From positions 1 to 63,386 of the forward strand of contig JAHFUS010000010.1 in NCBI GenBank assembly GCA_023264975.1: a DNA stretch of 63,386 bases, given 5' to 3'. Source of the stretch: Actinomycetes bacterium (GTDB lineage: Bacteria; Actinomycetota; Acidimicrobiia; Acidimicrobiales; GCA-2861595). Below are positions 52,503-61,928 of the stretch, in pieces (the stretch's first letter is position 1; every line of letters begins with the position of its first letter). The notes beneath the pieces are model-generated. The model was given only the letters and a program-made list of their open reading frames with translations, did no database searches and had not been told where the DNA came from. The translations under genes were made by a program, and so were the position numbers.

Positions 52503-54311
52503 CTATAGCACGTAGATGCTGGAGATGATCTCGCCGATCGTGGTGGTGCCGTCCTCGACAAGTGCGATACCGCTGTCGCGCAGGGTGCGGGTGCCGTCCT
52601 GCACCGCCGTGTCACGGATCTCGTCGACGGACCCGCCGCCGATCAGCTGCTTCTTGATCGAGTTCGTCATGCGGAGCAGCTCGAACACGCCCACCCGCTC
52701 CAGGAACCCGGTACGGGCGCAGAAGTTGCAGCCGCGGCCCTGCGAGAAACCCCTGGCCGGAGCCCTGCCCCCCGCCTCCGAGTAGAACGCCAGCTCCTCG
52801 ATGGACGGTTCGTACGGCTCCCGGCACTGGTCGCAGATCCGCCGCAGCAGCCGCTGGCTGACCACGCCGTTGACCGTCGAGGCGATGAGGAACGGCTCGA
52901 TGCCCATCTCGACGAAGCGCTGGAGGGCGGAGGAGGCGTCAGTGCCGTGGATGGACGAGAGCACGAAGTGCCCGGTGAGGGCGGACTCGACGGCGATGCG
53001 CGCCGTCTCGGCGTCGCGGATCTCACCGACGAGGATGACGTCGGGGTCCTGGCGCAGGATGGCACGGAGGCCGGCCGCGAACGTGATGCCGGCCTGCTCG
53101 TTGATCTGTATCTGGTTGATCGAGGAGAACGTGTACTCGACTGGGTCCTCGATGGTGGTGATGTTGCGCTCGGCCTGGTTCATCTCGCCGAGCGTCCCGT
53201 ACAGGGTGGTGGTCTTCCCGCTCCCGGTCGGCCCGGCGCAGATGAGCATGCCGTAGGGCGTGCGCAGGATCTTGGCGTACTGCTCGTAAACCTGGGCGGG
53301 CATCCCCAGCTCCTCGAGGCGGTACAGAGTGCGGTTGCGGTCCAAGAGCCGCAGGACAGCCTTTTCCCCCCAGATGGTCGGGCTGGTGGCGACCCGCACG
53401 TCGATCGGCCGACTGTCGATCTCCTTCACCATCTGGCCGTCCTGCGGGCGCCTGCGCTCGACGATGTTCATGTTGGCGAGGATCTTGATCCGGCTCACCA
53501 GGGCCGGGCCCATGGCCGCCGGCAGCGCGAGCACGTCGTGCAGTGCCCCGTCGATGCGGAACCGGATGCGGACCCGGTCGCTCTGCGGCTCGATGTGGAT
53601 GTCCGACGCCCGGTCGCGCGCGCCCTGGGTGACGATGATGTCGACCAGGTGGACGACGGGAGCGTCGTCGCTCACGACCCGTGTGGCGATCTCCACCTGG
53701 CGGAGCGACTCGGCCGCCTGGAACTCCTCCACCAACGACTGCACGCCTGCGAGGGCGCGGTAGCTGTTGTCGATGGCCCGGCGGATGTCGCCCGGGGGGG
53801 CGATGATCAGGCTCACGGGCAGCGGGGCCAGCGCAGTGACGACCTCGCTCGCCACCCGTGGGTCCAACGGGTCCGCGACCGCCACCTCGAGCCGGCCGTC
53901 CACCTCGCGCAGGGCGATGGCGGTCAGGGAGCGGGCCACGGACTCGGGCAGCCGGCTGACGGCCTCGGGGTCGGGATCGACCCGGCGGAGGTCGACGAGG
54001 GGGATGTCGAGCTGCTCGGAGAGATACTCCGCTACCGCCCGTTCCGACACCATGCCGAGCTCGACCAGCAGGGCGCCGATGAGCTTTCCGGACGCGACCT
54101 GCTGGAGCAGCGCCTCCGAGACCTGTGCCCGGCTCACCAGGCCCCGGGCGACGAGACGCTCGCCGAGCGGAGCGCCCCTGTCCCCCGGTCGGGAGCGGGG
54201 CCGAGCCGGCACGGCCCCGTTGGCCGCGACGGCTTCGGCCAGGTCCGTCGGCGCTGCGGCACGGGCGACTTCGAGCCGCGGCTCCTCGGGCTCGCTCCGG
54301 CGCCGGATCAC
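52503..54311 (-). CDS. pilB: Type IV pilus assembly ATPase PilB (GspE family)
   Basis: 602 residues from GTG. An N-terminal MshEN/GspE-II domain (LGERLVARGLVSRAQVSEALLQQ, LVDLRRVDPDPEAV) leads to the ATPase core: ASDIHIEP, Walker A GPTGSGKTTTLYG, Asp box TTIEDPVEYTF, Walker B VILVGEIRDAETA and His box SSIHGTDA. A C-terminal four-Cys zinc motif (CDQC ... CNFC) is present. It powers pilus extension; no pilT is in the window. First gene of a seven-gene operon. Confidence 0.93.
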   Translation of the reverse strand: MIRRRSEPEEPRLEVARAAAPTDLAEAVAANGAVPARPRSRPGDRGAPLGERLVARGLVSRAQVSEALLQQVASGKLIGALLVELGMVSERAVAEYLSEQLDIPLVDLRRVDPDPEAVSRLPESVARSLTAIALREVDGRLEVAVADPLDPRVASEVVTALAPLPVSLIIAPPGDIRRAIDNSYRALAGVQSLVEEFQAAESLRQVEIATRVVSDDAPVVHLVDIIVTQGARDRASDIHIEPQSDRVRIRFRIDGALHDVLALPAAMGPALVSRIKILANMNIVERRRPQDGQMVKEIDSRPIDVRVATSPTIWGEKAVLRLLDRNRTLYRLEELGMPAQVYEQYAKILRTPYGMLICAGPTGSGKTTTLYGTLGEMNQAERNITTIEDPVEYTFSSINQIQINEQAGITFAAGLRAILRQDPDVILVGEIRDAETARIAVESALTGHFVLSSIHGTDASSALQRFVEMGIEPFLIASTVNGVVSQRLLRRICDQCREPYEPSIEELAFYSEAGGRAPARGFSQGRGCNFCARTGFLERVGVFELLRMTNSIKKQLIGGGSVDEIRDTAVQDGTRTLRDSGIALVEDGTTTIGEIISSIYVL

Positions 54312-54416
54312 AGGCCGCCCGCGGAATTCTCGATCGGCTGGCGGCCAGCCCTGTTGATCACGAGGTTCCCCCCTTGAGGACGCGCAGCCACGCCGGTCTC
54401 GCCATTGTAACGCCGC

Positions 54417-54432
54417 TCGGTTTCGAAACCGA
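54417..54432. promoter_or_regulatory. Perfect 16-bp palindrome, candidate operator upstream of pilB
   Basis: TCGGTTTCGAAACCGA is perfectly self-complementary. It lies 105 bp before the pilB start and about 140 bp before the divergent response-regulator gene. A minus-strand TACAAT (54409-54404) is 7 bp beyond it, so the palindrome covers the -35 region of a possible pilB promoter. The AT-rich stretch around 54430-54480 (GATATAAG) could be the promoter of the response regulator. Confidence 0.5.
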
Positions 54433-54570
54433 AATGAAACCAGAAGTCTTTCAAACGAACGACCGATATAAGAACTTTGTCCGACTTGCCCCCCCCGATT
54501 TCCCCGGGATCCGTGCGATGAGCCGAATGCACCTATGTACGCAGACGCATTAGCGCGGTAGTTTCGTTCT

Positions 54571-55242
54571 ATGGCGAGCGCCCGGGTTCTTCTGGTTGAG
54601 GACGAGACTTCTGTACGCCACGCGCTGGAGCTGGCCTTTCGAGGAGAGGGCTACAACGTGCGGGCAGAGGCCGACGGCCTGAGCCTGGAAGAGGTTGCCG
54701 CCGAGTTCCGACCCGACGTCGCCGTCCTCGACGTGCGGCTTCCTGTGGGCCCGGACGGCTACGCGATGGCCCGCATGCTGCGGGATCGCGACGACCTGCC
54801 TGTGCTGCTGCTCACCGCCGCGGACAGCGTGGAGAACCGCCTCTCGGCGTTCGAGGCGGGCGCCGACGACCACGTCGCCAAGCCATTCTCCACGGCCGAG
54901 CTGCTGGCCCGCACCCAGGCGCTCCTCCGTCGCGCCGGTCGCCTCGTCCCCGCGGTGCTCACGGTGGGCGATGTCGTCATCGACGATGCCACCCGGACAG
55001 TGACGCGCGATGAGAGCCCGATCGAATTGACCCGTACGGAATACGACCTCCTTTCCCTTTTCGCTCGCCATGTCGGGCAGATACTTTCCAAGCAACAACT
55101 CCTTGTCCAACTTTGGGGCTTTGATGCCTATGCCTCGAATGTCATCGAGGTGCACATGTCCGCCCTGCGGCGGAAGTTGGAGGCGTGCGGCCCACGGCTG
55201 ATCCATACCGTCCGCAGCGTGGGATACGTGCTCCGGACCTGA
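54571..55242 (+). CDS. OmpR/PhoB-family response regulator
   Basis: 223 residues. The receiver has acidic pocket VEDE, phospho-Asp in VAVLDVRLP, Thr in LLTAAD and Lys in KPFSTAE. The C-terminal winged helix shows ELTRTEYDLLSLFARHVGQILSKQQLLVQLWG and VEVHMSALRRKLE-type recognition. The kinase gene starts 15 bp downstream. It is divergent from the pilus operon and may control it. Confidence 0.93.
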   Translation: MASARVLLVEDETSVRHALELAFRGEGYNVRAEADGLSLEEVAAEFRPDVAVLDVRLPVGPDGYAMARMLRDRDDLPVLLLTAADSVENRLSAFEAGADDHVAKPFSTAELLARTQALLRRAGRLVPAVLTVGDVVIDDATRTVTRDESPIELTRTEYDLLSLFARHVGQILSKQQLLVQLWGFDAYASNVIEVHMSALRRKLEACGPRLIHTVRSVGYVLRT

Positions 55243-55257
55243 CCCGAGAGGCCGCAG

Positions 55258-57390
55258 ATGTACACGCCCTCGTTGGGCCGGCGGGTGGTGGTGTCCGGTG
55301 TCGCGGTCGTCACGATGCTGAGCCTGTGCCTCGACGCCCTCCTGTTCTTGAGCCTCCGGTCCGGCCTGAACGCCGCCCTAGACCGCGACCTCGCGCGTGA
55401 CAGTCGCGTCGTGCGCGCGGAAGCGCTCCGCCTCGAGGGGCCGGCGCTGGCCGAGCGGCTCGCCGATCTCGGTGTGCGCGTCGTGCTCCGGGACGCATCG
55501 GGAGGCGCCGTTGCCGCACCTGCCCCCGCCGGGCAGGCGGACGGGCCGCTCGCCACCCGACGCGTCGAGCTTCCCGACGGGGTCACCGCCGAGGTGGCGG
55601 TCTCGCGTGCCGGCTCGGACCGCTCGCTCCATCGGCTGTTAATCCTGGAGTCGTTCGTCACCCCGTTGGTGATCGCCCTTGCCCTGCTCATGCTGCGCCT
55701 CGTCGCCGAGGTCGCCCTCCGCCCCCTCGACCGCATCGCGGCAGCCGCCCGGCGTACGGCCGAGGGCCAGAAGGGCGAGAGGCTGCGACCTTCGCCGGCC
55801 GATACGCGGCTCGGCCAGATGGCGTCGGCGTACGACACGATGCTCGACGCCCTCGAGGCCTCCGTCGGCGAAGCCCAGGCGGCGCAGGCCGAGAGCGAGA
55901 CGTTGCTCGCCCACAACCGCCGGATCCTCGACACCGCCCGGGAGGCGTACGTCGCCGTTAACGACAGCGGCATCATCGTCGACTGGAACACCGAGGCCGA
56001 GCGCATCTTCGGCCGGCCACGCGCCGAGGCCCTTGGCCGGCCGGTGGCGGGGACGGTGATGCCCGCCGATGAGCGATCCGCCGGGGACAACGGGCTCGAC
56101 CGCTTCCGTGCCACAGACGCGACCGATCGCGTCGTGGAGATCGTCGCGCTCCATCGTGACGGCCATCGGTTCCCGGCACGCATGACCGTCTGGAGCACCT
56201 CCCATGGTGGCCACGAGACGGTGAGCGCCTTCATCTGGGACGTCACCGAGCAGCGCAGGGCGCAGGAGGCGGTCGCCCGGCTGGCCGCCGTGGTCGAGTC
56301 GGCCGACGAGGCGATGCTGAGCTCGGCCCCCGACGGGAGCCTCCTTACCTGGAATGCGGCAGCCGAGCGGATGTACGGCCACAGCGCGGCCGAAGCCATC
56401 GGCCGCCATGTCCATCTGATCATCCCTGGCGACCTGCGCGAGGGCGTCGGCGAGTCACTCGACGCGGTGCTGCGACGGGGCGAGGTGGAGCGCATGACGA
56501 CGCTCGGGCTGCGCAAGAGCGGAAGCCTCACGGAGGTCGCCCTCACGATCTCGCCCGTGCGGGATGCCTCCGGCTCGGTGTGCGCGGCATCCTGGGTGGC
56601 GCGCGACATCACCGAGGAGCGCTGGATCGCCTCCCAACTCGACGCTTCGCTGCGCGCCTTGGAGCTGGCGCTGGAAGATGCCAAGGCGTCGGAGGCTGAC
56701 ACGCGCCGATTCCTCGACGACGCCGCCCATCAGCTCCGCGCCCCGATCACGAGCATCCGGGCTTGTGCCGAGGGGCTCCTTCGGACGAATGACGTGTCGG
56801 CGAGCGACGAGCTACTCAGCGCAGTCGTGCGCGAGACGTCGCGGGCTGGCAAGCTCATGTCGGGCCTGCTGCGACTGGCCCGACTGAACCACGGCCGAAG
56901 GTCCGTCCCGGTCCCCTGCGATCTGGTCCGGCTATGCAGCGAAGAGGGGGACCGTATCCAGGTGCTCTCGCCACACGTCAAGGTCGTGGTGTCGCAATGG
57001 GGGGCGCTCGACGTGGATCATCCCAGCCTTGACCCCGACGCTGTCGGGGAGATCGTCGCCAACCTGCTCGACAACGCCTGCCGGCACGCAGCCTCCCGGG
57101 TCGAACTGCTCCTGAGCCGCGATCGGGATTGGGTCGAGATCGAGGTACGGGACGACGGCCCGGGCCTGCCGGACGCGACGGTGGACAGCGCCTTCGAGCG
57201 CTTCGTCAGTCTGGACGGCAAGGGCGGTTCCGGCCTCGGGCTGCCCATCGCCCGCGAGCTGGCGCGCGCAGAGGGCGGCGACCTCGTCTACCAGGGAAAG
57301 GCATTCCTGGTCCGCCTCCCGACGCCGGGCCACGATATTGCCGCCGCACCGACGGCCGGTGCGCCCCTCGACCGAAGCCACCGCCCTTGA
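55258..57390 (+). CDS. PAS-domain sensor histidine kinase
   Basis: 710 residues. Membrane helices at about 10-33 and 132-153 flank a small extracytoplasmic domain, then HAMP (to ~205), two PAS domains (about 220-325: IIVDWNTEAERIFGRP; and 340-450: LLTWNAAAERMYGHS), and the kinase core. The H box is LDDAAHQLRAPITSIRA, N box ANLLDNACRHA, G boxes DDGPGLP and GGSGLGLPIARE. It pairs with the response regulator and its stop overlaps the MoxR start (TTGA). Confidence 0.92.
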   Translation: MYTPSLGRRVVVSGVAVVTMLSLCLDALLFLSLRSGLNAALDRDLARDSRVVRAEALRLEGPALAERLADLGVRVVLRDASGGAVAAPAPAGQADGPLATRRVELPDGVTAEVAVSRAGSDRSLHRLLILESFVTPLVIALALLMLRLVAEVALRPLDRIAAAARRTAEGQKGERLRPSPADTRLGQMASAYDTMLDALEASVGEAQAAQAESETLLAHNRRILDTAREAYVAVNDSGIIVDWNTEAERIFGRPRAEALGRPVAGTVMPADERSAGDNGLDRFRATDATDRVVEIVALHRDGHRFPARMTVWSTSHGGHETVSAFIWDVTEQRRAQEAVARLAAVVESADEAMLSSAPDGSLLTWNAAAERMYGHSAAEAIGRHVHLIIPGDLREGVGESLDAVLRRGEVERMTTLGLRKSGSLTEVALTISPVRDASGSVCAASWVARDITEERWIASQLDASLRALELALEDAKASEADTRRFLDDAAHQLRAPITSIRACAEGLLRTNDVSASDELLSAVVRETSRAGKLMSGLLRLARLNHGRRSVPVPCDLVRLCSEEGDRIQVLSPHVKVVVSQWGALDVDHPSLDPDAVGEIVANLLDNACRHAASRVELLLSRDRDWVEIEVRDDGPGLPDATVDSAFERFVSLDGKGGSGLGLPIARELARAEGGDLVYQGKAFLVRLPTPGHDIAAAPTAGAPLDRSHRP

Positions 57391-58361
57391 CCGCCGAAAC
57401 CGCCCCGGTGCGCACCGCCCGGGCCTTCGCCGAGGTGTTCGACGCCATCACAACCAATGTGGCCCGCGTCGTGCAGGGCAGCGGCGACGCCATCCGTCTC
57501 GCCCTCGTGACCATGGTGGCCGAGGGCCACCTGCTCATCGAGGACGTTCCCGGCGTCGGGAAGACCACGCTGGCCCGGGCGCTCGCCGCCTCCGTCCACG
57601 GCCAGTGGCGCCGGATCCAGTTCACCCCGGACCTGCTGCCGTCGGACGTCATCGGTGTCACCGTCTACAACCGCGAGTTGGCCACCTTCGAGTTCCGGCC
57701 TGGTGGGGTGTTCACCAACGTCGTGCTGGCCGACGAACTCAACCGTGCCTCCCCCAAGACACAAGCGGCGCTGCTGGAGGCGATGGAGGAGTCACAGGTG
57801 ACGGTCGACGCAACCACCTACCCTCTGCCCCGGCCGTTCATGGTGATCGCCACCCAGAACCCGCTCGAGCGCCAGGGCACCTATCCGCTGCCCGACAGCC
57901 AACTCGACCGGTTCCTCATGCGGATCTCACTCGGCTACCCGGGTCGGTCGGCGGAGATGGACATGCTCGACACCCATGGCGCAGCGCAGCCGGCGGCGGA
58001 ACCCGAGGCGGTAGCGGGGCCGGCAGACGTCCACGCCATGATCGCCGCCGCCCGCGCCGTCCACGTGGCCCACAGCCTCAAGGGCTACATCCTCGAGATT
58101 GCCGATGCCACCCGCGCCCACCCCGCCCTCGCCCTCGGCATGTCGCCCAGGTCGGCCCTGGCGTTGCTGCGGGCGTCGAGGGCGGAGGCGGCGGCATCGG
58201 GGCGCGACCACCTGCTGCCCGACGACGTGCGACGGGTGGCCCTCCCGGTTCTTGAGCACCGCCTCGTGCTGGCCCCCGAGGCCAGGGTGCGGGGCACCAG
58301 CCGCAAGGACGTGCTCGACGAGGTCCTGGCATCCGTGCCGGTGCCGATCGGCCGGAGCTAG
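57387..58361 (+). CDS. MoxR-family AAA+ ATPase
   Basis: 324 residues from TTG, overlapping the kinase stop by 4 bp. Walker A is [15 protein letters not shown], Walker [24 protein letters not shown], sensor [24 protein letters not shown]. MoxR proteins act as chaperone-like ATPases with DUF58 partners, both encoded here. The gene order MoxR-DUF58-transglutaminase is a known actinobacterial module; its placement in an operon with a two-component system is less usual. Confidence 0.92.
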   Translation: MTAETAPVRTARAFAEVFDAITTNVARVVQGSGDAIRLALVTMVAEGHLLIEDVPGVGKTTLARALAASVHGQWRRIQFTPDLLPSDVIGVTVYNRELATFEFRPGGVFTNVVLADELNRASPKTQAALLEAMEESQVTVDATTYPLPRPFMVIATQNPLERQGTYPLPDSQLDRFLMRISLGYPGRSAEMDMLDTHGAAQPAAEPEAVAGPADVHAMIAAARAVHVAHSLKGYILEIADATRAHPALALGMSPRSALALLRASRAEAAASGRDHLLPDDVRRVALPVLEHRLVLAPEARVRGTSRKDVLDEVLASVPVPIGRS

Positions 58362-58371
58362 GGAGGCCAGG

Positions 58372-59547
58372 CTGCCGACCCGGGGGGGATGGCTACTGGG
58401 TCTCTCCTCGGTGATGGCCGGGCTGGGCGGACGCCTGCTCGGACTCGAGGAGCTGTTCCTGCTTGCCGCGGGCGGAGGCGCGCTACTTCTCTGTGCAGTG
58501 GCGTACGTGTGGGTGCGCCGGTTCACGGTGTACGCGCAGCGCACCCTCACCTCAGGAAAGGTCCCCGCAGGGGGGTCGTGCCGGGTCGAGTTGGCGATCA
58601 CGAACCGGGGCAGGTGGACGACCCCCGTCCTCGGCCTGGAGGACGGGTCGCGAGGCCGGTTCCTCCTCGATCCGGTGGGTCGGAGTGAGAAGGTCCCGGC
58701 GACCTACCAGTTCGGCGCGGCCCGGCGCGGGCTGCACGCCGTCGGTCCGCTCTGCGTTCAGCTGCGCGACCCGTTCGGGCTCGCCTCCCGCTCCGTCGCC
58801 GCGCTCGCCCCCAGCACGCTGACCGTCCACCCCCGCGTCGAACCGGTGGAGTTGCCTGACCTAACCGGCGCCTCCGGCGGGGGAGGCGGCCCGCGCCGGT
58901 CGACGCCCTCGCACCTGCCTGGCGAGGACTTCCACGCCCTTCGTCCCTACGTGGAGGGTGACGATCTGCGCCTCGTGCACTGGCCGACGAGCGCCCGGCT
59001 CGACACGCTCGTGGTCCGCCAAGACGAGACACCGCTGCTCCGCCAGACCCTCGTGGTCCTCGACCTGCGCCGGTCGGTCCACGACGACGCGACCCTCGAA
59101 CGGGCGGTGTCGGTCGCGGCCAGTGTCACGGCGGCTGCCTGCGGCGACGAAGGCCTGGCGCGCCTGGTGACGACGGGCGGCGTCGATTCGGGGAGCGCCG
59201 GTGGGGAGGGCCACCTCGCCTCGGTGCTGGACACGCTGGCGACCGTGACCGGCGACGCCAGTCCTGACCTGCAGCGGCTGGCGTCGGTCCTCGATCAGGG
59301 GGAGGGCGCCACCGTGGTGCTGATCACCACGACAGCCGCCGCAGCCGGCCACCTCGGCGCCCTCGCTCGCCTGCGCCTCACCTCCCCCCTGATGGTCGCG
59401 GTGGTACTGGCGGCAGCGTCGCGCCGGCGACCCGCCCCTGAGGTCGAGGGCCTGCTCCTGTTCGATCGGGTGGTGACGGTGGCCCGAGGCACATCGTTCG
59501 CCGAGGCGTGGGCCGGCGGCGTGCCCGGCCTGCTGCCGGGTCGATGA
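58372..59547 (+). CDS. DUF58-family protein, probably started at CTG
   Basis: About 391 residues. The conserved N-terminal LPTRGGWLLGLSSVMAG begins at a CTG (58372), 5 bp after a perfect GGGAGG ribosome site, so CTG is the likely start; ATG at 58414 would remove the conserved residues. Two N-terminal helices, then the DUF58 block: LPGEDFHALRPYVEGDDLRLVHWPTSARL, with VVLDLRRSVHDDATLERAVSVAASV forming the vWA-like part. Its MoxR partner ends 10 bp upstream, and its stop overlaps the transglutaminase start (ATGA). Confidence 0.82.
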   Translation: MPTRGGWLLGLSSVMAGLGGRLLGLEELFLLAAGGGALLLCAVAYVWVRRFTVYAQRTLTSGKVPAGGSCRVELAITNRGRWTTPVLGLEDGSRGRFLLDPVGRSEKVPATYQFGAARRGLHAVGPLCVQLRDPFGLASRSVAALAPSTLTVHPRVEPVELPDLTGASGGGGGPRRSTPSHLPGEDFHALRPYVEGDDLRLVHWPTSARLDTLVVRQDETPLLRQTLVVLDLRRSVHDDATLERAVSVAASVTAAACGDEGLARLVTTGGVDSGSAGGEGHLASVLDTLATVTGDASPDLQRLASVLDQGEGATVVLITTTAAAAGHLGALARLRLTSPLMVAVVLAAASRRRPAPEVEGLLLFDRVVTVARGTSFAEAWAGGVPGLLPGR

Positions 59548-61928
59548 GGGCGATGCGGACGGCGCCGGCCGGCGCCCGCAGCGCCCGCGCCTCGGCACGG
59601 GCGGCGGCGCCCGCGAAGGGGGACCGGGGCGACATGGTGGCCGCCGGCGTCCTGGCCTGCGTCACCCTCGTCGCCGTCCCGGGCGCCCGCGGCATCCTGG
59701 GATCGACCCGCTCCCTGGCGCCGTTGATGGTGGCGGCAGTGGCCATGCATCTCGTGGCGTGGGTGACCCGCCGCCGGTTCGGACCGGCCGGCTTCCTGGT
59801 CGCCATGGCCGCCTCTCCCCTCCTCGCTGCATGGCTGGCCTTCCCGGGCACCACCGTCCTCGGGGTCCCGTGGGCCCGAACCTGGCGCAGCGGCACCGAC
59901 GGCCTGCGCCGCGTGCTGGAAGCCCTCGGCACCGGTCAGCCGCCAGGGCTGAACGAACCCGTGTCCCTGCTGCAGGGGCGGCTGGCGCTCGCCGTGCTGT
60001 GCGTGGCCGTGTGCGCCCTCATGGCCGATCAAGCCGCTTTTCGCATTCGCCAGGCGTCGCTGGCCCTGCTCCCGTCCTTCACGCTGGTGCTGCTCGGGGC
60101 CACCCGGGCGCCGTCCGAGCACCGCAGCCAGGCCCTCGCCACCTACCTCGCCGTGGCCATGGCGTTCCTTCTCGCCCACCGCGCCGCCGGCATCCGCGCC
60201 ACCGCCACCGCCCGCACCGGCCGGGCCCCGATCCGACTGGGGGGCATGGCGCCCGCCGGGGCCGTCCTCGCTCTCGCGTCAGTGGTGACGGCGCTGGTCG
60301 TCGGCCCCCGCCTCCCGGGGTTCGGACTGCCCCCTGTGGTGGCGGCGCCCGGATCCGTGCTGGCGCGACAGAGCGCCGGGGTGGAGCTCAGCAGCCTCGT
60401 CGACCTCAGCCCCGCACTTTCCGATCGCACCGACCAGGTCCTGTTCACGGTGTCCAGCCCCGTCGCCGCGTACTGGCGCCTCACGTCACTCGACACGTTC
60501 GACGGGAGGGTGTGGTCCCAGCGCCCCGTGCTGGCCTCGTCCGGCGCGGCATCGACCGGGCTGCGCGAGCGCTACGTGCCGGGCGTGCCTGTGGTCCAGG
60601 AATTCGAGATGCGGGCGCTGCGTTCTGCATGGCTCCCGGCTGCATACCGGCCCCAGCGCGTCGATGGCGCCGCCGGGTACCTCGTGAGCGGCGACTCCTC
60701 CAGTGTGCGCCGCCGGAAGGCGGTCGGCGCAGGGGAGCGTTACCAGGTTGCGTCCCTCATCCCTCAGCTCACCGGTCCCGACCTCCGGCGCGTCGACTCG
60801 CAGGCGTACGACCCGGCCCTGAGCCGTTACCTGGCCCTTCCTCCACTGCCCGGGCGGGTCACCGACGAGGCCGAGCGCGTGACCCGTCCGGCCCGGCAGC
60901 TCGGCGCCTACGCCGTAGCGTTGGCTCTCCAGCGCTATTTCCGGGGCGGCTTCACCTATGACCTGAACGTGAGTCCGAGCCACGACGAGGACGCCCTCGT
61001 CCGCTTCCTCTTCCGCACCCGGCGCGGCTACTGCGAGCAGTTCGCGGCAGCCTTCGCCGTCATGGCCAGATCGGTCGGCCTGCCGGCGCGGGTCGCCGTG
61101 GGCTTCACGCCCGGCCAGCAGGGTCGAGACGGCCGCTACGAGGTCCGGGGCCTGAACGCGCACGCCTGGCCAGAGGTGTACATCGAGGGTTCCGGCTGGG
61201 TGGCGTTCGAGCCCACTCCAGGTCGGGGCATGCCGGGAGCCGAGAGCTATACGGGCGTGCCTGCGGCGCAGGCGTCGTTCCAGCCGGAGGAGCCGGTGGG
61301 CCCCGGTCCGACCACGTCGACCCCGACGACCACCACCACCCTCGCTCCGACGCAGACCACGGACGGCGTCCTGGCGACGTCGTCCACCCAACCGGTGGGC
61401 CCCGGTCCGGCCGCGCCGCTCCGCGCTGGCGAGCCGGGCACGACTCCCGGGCCCACGTCCCAGGAGCCGGCAGGCCTACCCGTGGTCCCCTTCACGGCGG
61501 TCGGCCTGGCCGCGCTGGGGACGTCCGCCGTGCCGCTGGCCAAGCGGCGGCGGCGGCACACCCGTCGCCGGCAGGCGGCCGGGCCGAACGACCGGGTGAT
61601 GGTGGCATGGACGGAGGCGGCCGAGGCCCTGGCCGCATCCGGGCTCGGTCGCCGGCCGTCCGAGACGCTTCTCGACCACGCCGCCCGCGCCGCCCGCGAC
61701 ACCCGGTTTCCGCAACGCCTGGCCGAACCGGTGCTGGCGCTGGCCGACCAGGCCGGGACGGCCTGCTACTCGGGCCGTCGGGTCGCTGCCGAGCAGGTGG
61801 CCGAGTCGAACGTGACAGCGGCGGCCATCGAGGCGGCGCTGCGGAGCACCACGCCGCTGCACCGCCGCCTTCGGCGTTCCCTGGATCCTCGGCCGCTGTG
61901 GAGGCGCCGGTCGGTGATCAACCGGTAG
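59544..61928 (+). CDS. TgpA-like membrane protein with extracytoplasmic transglutaminase-like domain
   Basis: 794 residues. About seven N-terminal helices, then an external transglutaminase-like core: RRGYCEQFAAAFAVMARSVGLPARVAVGF (Cys nucleophile), RGLNAHAWPEVYI (His) and VAFEPTPGRGMP (acidic residue; Glu where Asp is common). A Thr/Pro linker and one more helix lead to a C-terminal cytoplasmic DUF4129-type domain (LGRRPSETLLDHAARAARD). The family may be a peptidase or wall-related enzyme. Confidence 0.85.
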   Translation: MRAMRTAPAGARSARASARAAAPAKGDRGDMVAAGVLACVTLVAVPGARGILGSTRSLAPLMVAAVAMHLVAWVTRRRFGPAGFLVAMAASPLLAAWLAFPGTTVLGVPWARTWRSGTDGLRRVLEALGTGQPPGLNEPVSLLQGRLALAVLCVAVCALMADQAAFRIRQASLALLPSFTLVLLGATRAPSEHRSQALATYLAVAMAFLLAHRAAGIRATATARTGRAPIRLGGMAPAGAVLALASVVTALVVGPRLPGFGLPPVVAAPGSVLARQSAGVELSSLVDLSPALSDRTDQVLFTVSSPVAAYWRLTSLDTFDGRVWSQRPVLASSGAASTGLRERYVPGVPVVQEFEMRALRSAWLPAAYRPQRVDGAAGYLVSGDSSSVRRRKAVGAGERYQVASLIPQLTGPDLRRVDSQAYDPALSRYLALPPLPGRVTDEAERVTRPARQLGAYAVALALQRYFRGGFTYDLNVSPSHDEDALVRFLFRTRRGYCEQFAAAFAVMARSVGLPARVAVGFTPGQQGRDGRYEVRGLNAHAWPEVYIEGSGWVAFEPTPGRGMPGAESYTGVPAAQASFQPEEPVGPGPTTSTPTTTTTLAPTQTTDGVLATSSTQPVGPGPAAPLRAGEPGTTPGPTSQEPAGLPVVPFTAVGLAALGTSAVPLAKRRRRHTRRRQAAGPNDRVMVAWTEAAEALAASGLGRRPSETLLDHAARAARDTRFPQRLAEPVLALADQAGTACYSGRRVAAEQVAESNVTAAAIEAALRSTTPLHRRLRRSLDPRPLWRRRSVINR

